25,871 nt of DNA, from positions 1 through 25,871 of IMG/VR virus record IMGVR_UViG_3300042463_000344; one strand, written 5' to 3'. The stretch comes from a virus. The stretch's first letter is position 1, and every line of letters begins with the position of its first letter. The notes under the pieces are model-generated. The model was not told where the DNA came from and searched no databases. It saw only the letters and a list, made by a program, of their open reading frames with translations. Shown in pieces: positions 1 to 9,300 of this stretch. The translations under genes and the position numbers were made by a program.

Positions 1-86
1 TCTCCATCTTGCTTAGTCAACAAGCCAGTAGTTAAAACAACTGGTTTAGTGTTCCTTTTAAGGATACTTATGAATATACCAATCAT
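1..86 (-). CDS. Partial unknown gene, 5' end only (runs off left edge)
   Basis: An open frame begins with ATG at 86-84 and continues for 28 full codons to the window edge without a stop; the first residues read MIGIFISILKRN. Its ATG overlaps the TAA of the upstream 100-aa gene by one base (TAATG), the usual arrangement for translational re-initiation, so the two are probably co-translated from one mRNA. The visible N-terminus is a short hydrophobic stretch, then basic residues, then a KPVVLTTG segment. I do not recognise the family. Its position suggests another structural gene, which is inference only. It could be a chance open frame, but the overlapping start and lack of stops favour a real gene. 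Confidence 0.6.
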   Translation of the reverse strand, partial: MIGIFISILKRNTKPVVLTTGLLTKQDG

Positions 87-388
87 TACTTGTACGCAAT
101 TACACTACCTGAAGAGATAGCAAAACCAGTGATTAGTCCTCCAGGGATAAATGCCCCCTGAACAAAAGTTACACCACTCATACCATTGTTAGACAACTCA
201 GAAGCACCATTGACAAGAAATTCTGTGAATACAGTATCTTCTTGTACTACTAGTGCATTGTAGCGTACGTTTGATACAGTACCTGTTCCATATCTTACAA
301 AGCCTCCAGCTCCTGCCATCAGACCTGTACTTGAAGCAATCTGTCTTAGACGCTTGGATTGCTCTTTAAGCAAATCATTATTTTCCAT
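86..388 (-). CDS. Small virion-type protein (possible head fibre/decoration protein), 100 aa
   Basis: The N-terminal ~20 residues are polar and helical (MENNDLLKEQSKRLRQI), followed by a Gly-rich patch (MAGAGGF). Residues ~40-100 form alternating beta-type sequence ending in SGSVIAYK. From memory, the pattern 'ALVV-EDTVF ... G-FIPG ... ITGFAISSGSVIAYK' is common in small tail/head fibre or capsid decoration proteins of marine and gut phages, but I cannot confirm this by search. There is no signal peptide or catalytic motif. The gene has its own promoter (454-485) behind the terminator of the 1,932-aa gene, so it starts a new transcription unit, and its stop overlaps the next start. The ATG follows an A/T-rich leader with no Shine-Dalgarno sequence. 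Confidence 0.7.
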   Translation of the reverse strand: MENNDLLKEQSKRLRQIASSTGLMAGAGGFVRYGTGTVSNVRYNALVVQEDTVFTEFLVNGASELSNNGMSGVTFVQGAFIPGGLITGFAISSGSVIAYK

Positions 389-421
389 AATTATATATTT
401 TAAAAGTTAAATTATCGTAGC

Positions 422-456
422 AGTACCTAAGTACTCGGCTTATTAGCCCGTAGTAC
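422..456 (-). other. 5' leader with two mutually exclusive small hairpins
   Basis: Between the fourth promoter and the 100-aa gene, the GTACT arm at 431-435 can pair with AGTAC at 422-426 (loop CTAA) or with AGTAC at 452-456. The second option encloses a GGCT/AGCC stem (437-440 with 446-449, including the AATA/TATT loop). The two folds share an arm and cannot coexist. They could be an mRNA-stabilising leader or an operator. The stems are short (4-5 bp), so the function is uncertain. Confidence 0.35.
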
Positions 457-485
457 AAATTTAGTTTAATAAAAAATAAAGTCAA
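454..485 (-). promoter_or_regulatory. Bacteroidota-type promoter for the 100-aa gene
   Basis: Reading the minus strand, TTG (485-483) is followed by a 19-nt spacer and TAAATTTG (463-456), an exact match to the Bacteroidota TAnnTTTG -7 box with a -33 TTG at normal spacing. The box extends to TAAATTTGTA, nearly the same decamer as in the other three gaps. It lies about 68 bases before the ATG of the 100-aa gene, and its -33 element directly follows the upstream terminator hairpin. Confidence 0.65.
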
Positions 486-517
486 GAGATTGGGAAGATT
501 ACCTCCTCCCAGTCTCT
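468..517 (-). terminator. Intrinsic terminator at the end of the 1,932-aa gene
   Basis: On the minus strand, 517-505 pairs with 497-485 in a 13-bp stem with one C/A mismatch and one G-U pair, closing a 7-nt loop. A U-rich tract (484-468, including six consecutive T) follows immediately. The stop codon of the 1,932-aa gene (501-499) lies in the loop, so the hairpin overlaps the end of the coding sequence. Confidence 0.8.
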
Positions 518-3500
518 GAATATATATCTGTTAAACTAGACTGTCTTTCTCCTGACTCTTCTCTTTGTTTCTGAAGGTCACTAACTTTATCCATAAGATT
601 TCTTTTAGTGTCTGGATCATCTATGTAATCATATTGCCTTTCTATAGATTTAATTTGTTTGTCTATAGAGTTAATAGATCTTTTTTCTGACTTTAAATCT
701 GCATCTAGACTACTTACGTACCACTTAGGGTTATACCTCTCATATTTTCTAAATAAGTATTCAGGATTTAAGAAGAAATTGATAGAAGCGTTTAGTCCAA
801 ATAGCTTTTGTATTCTTGCTGAGATCTCTGTATCTCCTTTAAGGGTTGGATCTGGTGGATATCTCTTTGGGTTAGAAATCTTGCCACTCTTACTACGAGG
901 TACATACTCGTCAAAAGGACTCACATCATCAAATGGATTAACCATTTCCATAGTTAACTTAAGTGCATCTGTAGCTCCTGCAAAAGGAAGAAGAACGTTT
1001 CTATTCAAATAATATTGAGCAAAGTTCTGTCCGTCTACGTTGTTTTCAAATCGAGAGTGATAGATAGACAAAGGACTGAATACAGGGTTCAAACTGTTTA
1101 ATTCGTCTTCAATCAACAACAAGTTGTAAAGGAAGAAATAAACAATGTACATATCTTCTTCGTCCTCATCATCATATCTTATGCTATTAAGAACAGCAGA
1201 CACTCCCATAATCACAGCCAGTACTAACATGTCTATTGCTGCACCTTCTACCTCTGCTCTCTCTTGGGGAGTCATTAGGTTTTTAGTTGCAGGAAGAGAA
1301 AAGTTTGTTTGATAAAGAAGTTTAATTGCCTGTATAGCAGTAGTATAAAATCCCTGAAACTCTTCTCCTGATCTAGGATTAATGCTTCTAGTTGTTTTAA
1401 ATCTTCTCATACCCTGATAAGCAACCCATCCCTTCATATTACCAATAATACGACCTAAGGTATATCTTGAGTACTCCCCTCTATCTAAAGCTCCGTAAGC
1501 ACCTTGTATAGCTGCGTTAATAAAGTTAAGTTTTCCTCTGTAGTATTGTTCTATTTTCTCAAAACCTTCTTTATCAATAATACTTTCTTTAGGAACAAGT
1601 ACTCCGTCCTTAAAGTCGTAAGCCTCAAACAATGGTACTCCATTAGGTTTATCTGTAAGAGGAATAAGAAATTTTTCAGAAAGAGCTTCAGCTACTGCAC
1701 TCCTCATTTCAAATTCTCCAAATGTTCTAAAGAACGCAAGAAAGTTAAAAGGATTGTACTTACGGTATTTGCCTAGCTTAGATATAAATACTTTTCTGCC
1801 TGTTTCTGAAAGTTGATCGTCAGGCATTACGTTAAAGTAGCGCATCTTTGAGATATACTCAGAGTCCCTACCATCCTCTACTTCTGACTGAAACAAGTCT
1901 GCTATGTGTACAGAGTTTTTACCCATAGCTTTAAAGATTTCCTTACGACTTAAACCATACATTTCTGCTTGAATAAATACGTTAGCAGAACCTGCCATAA
2001 AGTTTTTTACACTTGAAGGAAGTCGGAAAGCCAAAGTAATAGGTGAGTTAGCTGCTAAAGCTGTGTCTACTACTTTCTCTACAAGTCTTCCTGCTTTATT
2101 ATTAACTATAAACTTACGACTCTTACCCTGTAATTTACGTTCAAACAAGTTGCTAATCATTTTTTCAATCTTACTTCCAGGCATAGACTTATTTAATACG
2201 TCTTGAATACCGTAGATGTAAGGAACTACTGCATAAGCTTCTTTGAATCTAATAAGATCTGCTCCATACATAGCAATGCTATTGAATATGTTTAAGCTCA
2301 TCTTATCTGCAGGGATAGGTCTGTTATACTTTAAGTAAAGTCTTTTATTTACCTTTTGCATAACTGTTCCAGCAGTATCTCTTTGTACCTCTTCGTCATC
2401 TTCAAAGGTTGCTTTGTCCCAGATAGATTGTGCTGTAGAAGATATCTTAGATTTAAGTGTACCTAAGTTTGTCCCTTTAAGAGATCTTTCAGTAGCATCC
2501 ATTACTACACTAGGTAACTCTAATCCTTTTTTAAGATTCATAGGAGTACCACTCTGTAGTTCTAAGTAGATATCAGTTACCTTCTTTAAGATTTCTTTTT
2601 CTTTAGTATCTAGTTTGTCGTACTCCTTATTCCTATATTCTGTTTTATCTGTACGCAAGGGAACACGCTTACTGTATCTTACATTTTTAATTTCTGGTCT
2701 TACATAGATAGGATTAACTGCAATTGTATTCCATCTAAAAGAAGGAGAAGTTTCGCTAATTAAAGTCTTATCAGTAGGTTCAGTAGCAGTCCAGAAGTAC
2801 AAAGGCTCATCAGTATTTGTCCAAATAGAGTTTACCGAGTCCCATACACTTACTTTCTTGTGGTTTTGTTTGTACCATTCTGTCTTTCTAAGTTCTTTCT
2901 CGGCATCAAGTTTAAGAAGTGAGTCGTCTGATTGATCTTGGTATCTTGTAGAGTCTTTTGCTATAAGACTTGTTTTAACAGCGTTTAAGCGACTTGTATA
3001 TTCTTTTATGTAGTCTGGAGTATAAACCTTCTCTTGAATGTCTGAGAAGCTCGCAAACAACCCAGTAAGAGCGTCTTGATCTTCCTTAGACATCTTGTTC
3101 TCTTTCTTGTAGACTGTTTTAATATCTTCAATCTCTTCCTCCAAGCTTCTTACGATAGCAGAGATGTTAGAAGGGGTTCCGTCTTCGTTAGGAGAAGAAA
3201 TCTTAGAGCCTTCATAAAAGTTATCACTATTTTTATAGCCTTTAAGTACGTCAAACAATTCTCCCCATACCACATCCATCTTACGTACACCGTCAGGGAG
3301 AGGGTATCTACCCTGAATAGCAGCAATAGAATCAGTTATTTGCTTTCTATTTTTGTAGAATTCTGGACTAATCTTCCTAACACAGTTGTTAGCTTTCCAA
3401 AGTTCAAACTGTTTTCTATAATACTCTGCAGTTTGTTTTTTATAATCTAGAGTTTCTGGATCTGCCTTCTCAGACAAAGACTGCTCGTAGTCTGATACAG

Positions 3501-6297
3501 CTTTATCGTAAGCATTCTTCTTAGCCGTAAGTTGGTTATCGAAGAGTTCCTGATTTTCTTTAGTGATATTGTAAGTGTAGAGTTGAGCAGCAGTTCTACT
3601 CTTCTTCCACTCTCTTATATTAGCTGCGATTCTTAAACCTTCTTCGTCTTTTAAGTTTTTGTTTTTATCGTAATCAGACTCCAAACGATCCAAGTCTTCT
3701 TTAAGATCTTCTAGTTTATCTAACTGTTCTTCAGAGTTCTCTTCATTCAAACTACCTACTTGAATCTTATCCATCTCTTGAAGTATTAAGTCTCTAGCTT
3801 CTCTTGCTTCTGAGCTTAACATATTCTGGATTTGGTAATAAACTTCTTGGTAAGGCTGTTCTTCGTACTGTTGTTTAAAGTTTCTTATCTGCGCTTCCTT
3901 AGCCTTAATAAGATCTTTTACCTGAGAGTCTTGTACTTTAGTTTGTTTGAGATCTCTTAATTCTTGTTTTAGTTTAATCAAGTCGTTGTTGTAGCGAACC
4001 TCATCCATCTCACTAAGTAGGACTAGAGTGTCTCTCTTAGAAATCTTACCACTCTTCATTTCAACTACTTCAGTCTTTTTAAGAAATCTTCCAAAGACAT
4101 TCTCAAAATCAAAAGAAGTGTTTACTCCTACACCCTTACTCTTCAAGTGGTTTTGTAGTTCATCAGCTAATCTCTTAAGTTTAACCTCCATAGACTGTGC
4201 CTTAACATTAGCAGAGTCAAATTGGTTAGCAATCATACCACCTACTGTACCAGTAATTACGTTTCCTGAGAGACCTGCTGACTCTAAGAATAAAGAGAAG
4301 TTACCTATGTCTTTAATCTGTCCCTTAAGAGCAGTAATGATATTAGACTTTGTAGCAAGACTCTGTAATCGAGCTTCTTCGTTCTTAATCCTGTCTTCAG
4401 TAAGTTTTATAAGTTTAGCGTTACCCAAACTTTGTGCACTCGCTAAGCTAACTTTAAATCTCTCAATGTTTTCTAGAATACGTTTCTGAGCATCTTTAGT
4501 TTGTGGAGCAAACTCATCTGCTAATTTAATAGCCAAGGCTTCAGTTGCATTATTCAAATAAGCCTCCTTCAGGGAGTCTGCAGTACTTTTTATATTAAGA
4601 AGTTGAGTTCCTAAAATAGTGTCTATACCTATGTTACCCATTACTTCTCTGTACTTCTCTACAAAGTTTATGTATTGCTCTCCTAGTTCCTTAGCATGAT
4701 AAGCCTGTCTAAATACTTGGTCAGCTGTTATGTTAGGATCTGCAGCTAACTTATCTAGAGAGTTACGTATACTTCTTAGATACTTAGCAGTTTCGTGGAA
4801 GAATGTAACCATAGATTTAAAAGACTCTTTTGCTTCAGCAGGAGATATCTCTACGAAAGTATCTTTTGTTCTTAGTACACTGTTTACGTTTACTCCTAGG
4901 AACTCTGCTTGATCTATAATTTTAGACCAGTTAAGCAAATTATCTTCTGCTAGTAATCTATCTAGGTTAGCTGAGAATTCAGATAAAAGTTCAGAGTTAT
5001 TCTCAGTAAACTTATCTATCTCAAGCATTTGATTGAAGCTTAGAGGAGACTCAAACTTCGAAGTGCTGGTATAAGTAAGAGACGTATTGATTTCTTGGGC
5101 GTATAGAATATCGTTAAAGATATCTTCTAGTATTTGCTCTATGTTCTCTATACTGTTTACGTTACTATTTAATAGAAGTTTGCCTGTAAAGAATTTCCAG
5201 ATAGCATCAATTGTTTTTAAAAACCAATTACTGTCGTTAGATTCTAGTAAGTCCCTAAACTCGGGATTAGTGAAGAACTCAGACACGAACTCGTGTAAAT
5301 CTTGTAGACCGTAATATTCATTTGTAAACTTTTCGCTAGAATATTTCTGTCTATAATAGGCTAATACTGGCTTTAAGGCATTGACTAGTTTCTTGTCTAT
5401 CTCGCTAATAGGATTGTCGATAGCAGAAGAGAGTACAGAGTGTAGTACTTCGTGTAGGATGAGTCTCCTAGCACTAGCCATATCCCCATTCTTAAGTCCA
5501 AATACGTTTAATTTTATATTATTAAACTCTCTATTGTATTGTCCTGCGGGAATCTTTTCTACTTGAAGAATGTCTGAGCCTGTAAAGAAGTCAAAAGTAA
5601 TAGTCGGAACTAAGTCCATCATAGGAAGTAGTTTCTTAATCAAGTACTTTTCATGTGCAGGTGTCTGAGGATCATTTAGCATTTTAGCCATTGTATCATA
5701 GATATCAGGCTCTGAGAAATCTATATAAGGTTTTAAGAAATCAAGTCTTGTTTCTTTTCCAATAGATACGTTCTTGCTGAATATCTCTGTCTCAATGAAG
5801 CTAAATAAATACTCACGGTTAAGTGGGGTAGCAGGAACAGGATATACTTTATACATCCTTTGGAGTAATGGTGCTTCAGGATTAACTATTTCTATTTTAA
5901 GAGAAGCTTCTCCTCCTTTCTTAACATAGTTTCCTAACTCCATTAACAGTTTTAAGTTAATAGGAGCGTCTACTCTTACCTGTACATCCTCAAACAAGTC
6001 TTGAGCAGCTCTCATATAACTAACCTGTGAAGGTTTAAGTACAGAGTCTAGTCCTAAATTAGCTACAAGATTGTCTGAATCTATTTCTATAAAGTTTCCA
6101 AAGCGTGCTTCAGGTCTGTTAATAGGTTTAGGCCAGGCATTGTACCCATCCTTCTTAGAATAGGTACTGCCTCTTTTGACTAAGTTTATCGACTCTTCAG
6201 TGCTATACCCCATCTGAGAAAGAGTGTAGGCGAGTACTGAAGTTTGATTCATCCCAGTTACGGGATTAGGATATTTTATTACACAACCGTTTGGCAT
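499..6297 (-). CDS. Giant virion/cargo protein with HExxH zincin motif, 1,932 aa
   Basis: This very large protein lies next to the virion RNA polymerase gene, as giant cargo or polymerase-associated subunits do in crAss-like phages. An HEVLH motif at residues 282-286 follows a beta-rich segment. A Glu-rich helix (LHEFVSEFF) about 60 residues further on could supply a third zinc ligand, so a gluzincin-like metallopeptidase domain is plausible at ~200-370. Residues ~650-1050 are Lys/Glu-rich and helical, probably coiled coil. The C-terminal third has hydrophobic stretches at ~1685-1705 (MLVLAVIMGVSAVLNS) and ~1716-1730 (YIVYFFLYNLLLI) separated by an acidic DDEDEED loop, suggesting membrane interaction during DNA delivery. 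The last ~60 residues are charged. The ATG lies ~30 bases after a promoter box, and an intrinsic terminator overlaps the stop. The exact role is inference. Confidence 0.85.
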   Translation of the reverse strand: MPNGCVIKYPNPVTGMNQTSVLAYTLSQMGYSTEESINLVKRGSTYSKKDGYNAWPKPINRPEARFGNFIEIDSDNLVANLGLDSVLKPSQVSYMRAAQDLFEDVQVRVDAPINLKLLMELGNYVKKGGEASLKIEIVNPEAPLLQRMYKVYPVPATPLNREYLFSFIETEIFSKNVSIGKETRLDFLKPYIDFSEPDIYDTMAKMLNDPQTPAHEKYLIKKLLPMMDLVPTITFDFFTGSDILQVEKIPAGQYNREFNNIKLNVFGLKNGDMASARRLILHEVLHSVLSSAIDNPISEIDKKLVNALKPVLAYYRQKYSSEKFTNEYYGLQDLHEFVSEFFTNPEFRDLLESNDSNWFLKTIDAIWKFFTGKLLLNSNVNSIENIEQILEDIFNDILYAQEINTSLTYTSTSKFESPLSFNQMLEIDKFTENNSELLSEFSANLDRLLAEDNLLNWSKIIDQAEFLGVNVNSVLRTKDTFVEISPAEAKESFKSMVTFFHETAKYLRSIRNSLDKLAADPNITADQVFRQAYHAKELGEQYINFVEKYREVMGNIGIDTILGTQLLNIKSTADSLKEAYLNNATEALAIKLADEFAPQTKDAQKRILENIERFKVSLASAQSLGNAKLIKLTEDRIKNEEARLQSLATKSNIITALKGQIKDIGNFSLFLESAGLSGNVITGTVGGMIANQFDSANVKAQSMEVKLKRLADELQNHLKSKGVGVNTSFDFENVFGRFLKKTEVVEMKSGKISKRDTLVLLSEMDEVRYNNDLIKLKQELRDLKQTKVQDSQVKDLIKAKEAQIRNFKQQYEEQPYQEVYYQIQNMLSSEAREARDLILQEMDKIQVGSLNEENSEEQLDKLEDLKEDLDRLESDYDKNKNLKDEEGLRIAANIREWKKSRTAAQLYTYNITKENQELFDNQLTAKKNAYDKAVSDYEQSLSEKADPETLDYKKQTAEYYRKQFELWKANNCVRKISPEFYKNRKQITDSIAAIQGRYPLPDGVRKMDVVWGELFDVLKGYKNSDNFYEGSKISSPNEDGTPSNISAIVRSLEEEIEDIKTVYKKENKMSKEDQDALTGLFASFSDIQEKVYTPDYIKEYTSRLNAVKTSLIAKDSTRYQDQSDDSLLKLDAEKELRKTEWYKQNHKKVSVWDSVNSIWTNTDEPLYFWTATEPTDKTLISETSPSFRWNTIAVNPIYVRPEIKNVRYSKRVPLRTDKTEYRNKEYDKLDTKEKEILKKVTDIYLELQSGTPMNLKKGLELPSVVMDATERSLKGTNLGTLKSKISSTAQSIWDKATFEDDEEVQRDTAGTVMQKVNKRLYLKYNRPIPADKMSLNIFNSIAMYGADLIRFKEAYAVVPYIYGIQDVLNKSMPGSKIEKMISNLFERKLQGKSRKFIVNNKAGRLVEKVVDTALAANSPITLAFRLPSSVKNFMAGSANVFIQAEMYGLSRKEIFKAMGKNSVHIADLFQSEVEDGRDSEYISKMRYFNVMPDDQLSETGRKVFISKLGKYRKYNPFNFLAFFRTFGEFEMRSAVAEALSEKFLIPLTDKPNGVPLFEAYDFKDGVLVPKESIIDKEGFEKIEQYYRGKLNFINAAIQGAYGALDRGEYSRYTLGRIIGNMKGWVAYQGMRRFKTTRSINPRSGEEFQGFYTTAIQAIKLLYQTNFSLPATKNLMTPQERAEVEGAAIDMLVLAVIMGVSAVLNSIRYDDEDEEDMYIVYFFLYNLLLIEDELNSLNPVFSPLSIYHSRFENNVDGQNFAQYYLNRNVLLPFAGATDALKLTMEMVNPFDDVSPFDEYVPRSKSGKISNPKRYPPDPTLKGDTEISARIQKLFGLNASINFFLNPEYLFRKYERYNPKWYVSSLDADLKSEKRSINSIDKQIKSIERQYDYIDDPDTKRNLMDKVSDLQKQREESGERQSSLTDIYSETGRR

Positions 6298-6325
6298 CTT
6301 TGTTTACTTTTTTTATTTTAATTAA

Positions 6326-6335
6326 TACAAATATA
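6326..6335 (-). promoter_or_regulatory. Promoter -7 box (TATATTTGTA) for the 1,932-aa gene
   Basis: The 47-base gap between the two giant genes contains TATATTTG (6335-6328), an exact TAnnTTTG box extended to TATATTTGTA. I see no good -33 TTG at 19-21 bases. The box is flanked by a 6-bp inverted repeat (AATACA/TGTATT, 6325-6344), and the short leader to the ATG is A-rich. There is no intrinsic terminator in the gap, so read-through from the polymerase gene is likely as well. Confidence 0.5.
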
Positions 6336-6344
6336 AGTGTATTA

Positions 6345-9300
6345 TCAATCTACGATACACTTAGTCACTTCAAAATCAAATCCTTCTAGGTTATTGTCTC
6401 TTAACTCAGCCCTTACTTCCATCAGGATTCTAGGAAATTCTTTAGCCCACTTACTTTTATCTTGTGTGTGAGTAAGGGTGGCATTACCTGTGGCAATAAG
6501 TTTAGCAAGAGCATCTGGATTTTGTTCAAAAGACTTTTTAATTAAATCTTTCATTACTACAGAAGAGTTTGAATCCCATGCTTCTGTATCCAATCCTTTA
6601 ATTTTTTGACCTAATGCTTTTGCTTGTGCTCCAGATGATTTTTGAAACTGTGGTAACAAATCATAATTTTTTAGATCGGCACTATACAAAATCTTAGTAG
6701 CCTGGAATGCCCCCTCTACCGTATTAAAAGTTAACGTTTCCGAGTCCATACCTAGTGGTGAAAGATCCCAAGTTTCAGAAAAAGGCCTTACTGCAAAATT
6801 ACTTAACTCAGCATTCTCTCCTTTACCTCCTGCATAGATGTTTATCTTATTACTTGCAGGACTAACATTAGTAGATACAGAAGTTGCAGGAGTTTTAGCA
6901 GGAACAGTTTTGCCTTTAGCTATTAGTCTCCTAGTTATTAATTGTTCTTCGTCTAGTTCATCCATAGAAGGAACATCATTGTCAGACTGCTGAGCATAAA
7001 GTTTTGCCTCGTCCAAGTCATCTTGGTTTGTTACTCTTGAGTTTTTCTTCTCAGTAGTAACAGCCTTTGCTTCCTCTTCTTTGAAGTTAGGAAAGGCTTT
7101 CATATAAGCAGTAGGAATGAAATCGTTATCCTTAGAAGGCCAATAAAGATTAGCATGCATAGAGGTAGTACTTTCAAGCAAACTCATAAATGCCATAGCG
7201 TCCTCACTGTCTTTTTCTGTCATCTCTTCTACTGGCTTACTTAAGCCTATCTTAATTTTCTTAAGGGCAATAGACAACTCTATCATTAAGTCGCTCTTTG
7301 CCTCTAAAGGAATAAAGTTTTGGATTGAGCGATACTTAATATTAAAACCTTGAGATACAAGTACACCATTAGCTAAGTCCCTAAAGAACTTAGATACTTC
7401 TGGATTAGGATGATTCAAACCATCAGAGAAAGCTTTTTGAGCAGCATTAACTGTATCTACGTCCTTTTCATTTGTAATCATACCAGGATAGAAGTAGTTA
7501 CTATCAGGTATACTTATAGGACTAAAGTTGTTTAAGATTAAGTTATTCTCAGCAAATCTCTTAAGAGCCTTGTCTTCTGTACTTGAGAACAGTTTATCGA
7601 ATCTAGTTCTTAAGTTATTAGCAGACTTTAAATCAAATAAACCAGAACTAATACCATAACTATCTTGAAAAGACTTAAGGCTTGGCATATTCTGAATAAA
7701 AGACAACATAAAAGAGTTAACCAATTGATTGTAGTTGGTAACAGACTCATCTCTACCCCAGTATTTACCGTAAGATTCTTTAACGTTGTACAGGTGTTCT
7801 TTGATCTCTTCTAGAGAGAAGAAGTCCCAAACTTGGTCGATAAGTTTTTCGGTGTCCTCAAGGATGTTAAAAGGAGCTACTACACTTGATTCTAGTATTC
7901 TGTTAAACCCTTCAGCTGCAAAGTTAGGAGCAGCTACTTTAATGTTTTGAGTAGTTGCATAAAACTCTGTATTGATACGGTATGAAGAAGTGTTAAAGTC
8001 AATATTACTAGTTAACTCTAACAAGATTTTATTCTGTTCTTTAACAACATAATACTGAGCAGCAAATGCTAACTGAGCTTCTAGTGCAGATTGACCTTCA
8101 GGAGTATTTCTATTTGCTTTAATTTTATCATAAGCAAATCTTCTTACGTAAGGATTAGGAGCAAAGTTTTCTTTGTTAAAGTTTTTTGCAGACAATGCCT
8201 TATTGATAGAAGGCATGCTAAGTACTTTTTCTACAGTAGCAGCCTCGTCTACTATACCATCTACAGTTACTGGAGTAATGTCTAAGTAATTCATTGCAGG
8301 GGTAATATAGTCTTTAAATAAACTTGCTGACTTTTGACCCAATGCTTTTCCTACTTTAGTAATCTTACTAGATCTAATATAGTGTTGAATGATAGGTTGG
8401 TTTACTAGTAAGATAGCGTCCTTTACAGGAGTACCGTTAAGTACCATTTGAAGAATTAAAGGAGTACGTTCTCTATCAGCGTTAAAGAAGTTAATCCAAT
8501 CTTCCTTCTCGATATCTACGTGACCATTAATAAACTCGTTGATTACATCAGAGATTAAGTTAACTCCATCAGCATCGTAAAGACCCCCTAACTCAATCTC
8601 ACCTGTGTTAGGATTCTTGTTTGACTTAAGTAGGTAGAAAGAGTTAATGTCTATATTCTGTGGATTAGAAGCAAATCTCAAACCTACTTGTTGGAACAAT
8701 TTATGTAAAGCGTTTGTCTTTGCATCTACACCTAAAGACTTCTTACCCAAGTTGTTTTCTGTAAAGATTCTTATTGAAGTCTCAATCAAGAACATTGCAC
8801 TAGAGTCAATCTTACTATCTCTGCCCTTCAGTGCTTGATACTCTCTAGCAATCTCAGGAAGAATCTTATTAACGTTGGGTTTTGTAAACTCTGAGTAAAT
8901 AGAAGCTTCAGACAATACACCAGATATTACCGAGATCATATTGTTAGAAGCTGAACCCTTTATCAGTTTCTCTGAAATGTTTTCCATCTCAGAAAGAACT
9001 TCTTTGTACTGTGCTAAGTTTTCTAGAAACTGAACAACATTAGGATCTTGGTTACGTAAAGTTTTAAATCTTTCAATAGCAATACCTAACTTCATGTTCA
9101 AAGGACCTATGTTCTCTTTGAAGTAAGCTATGTCGTCTTCTTCTCCAGAAGTCTTAATACCTTTTAAGTCAGAGATCATTTTCTTAATAGAATCAATCTC
9201 TTGAGATACTAAGCCTGCTTCTCTAAAGCTTTCTGAATCAAACAAGTTATCTAGAAAAAGTGCCTTACCTTTTAAGTAAACGTTTTTGTCTAGGATGTTT

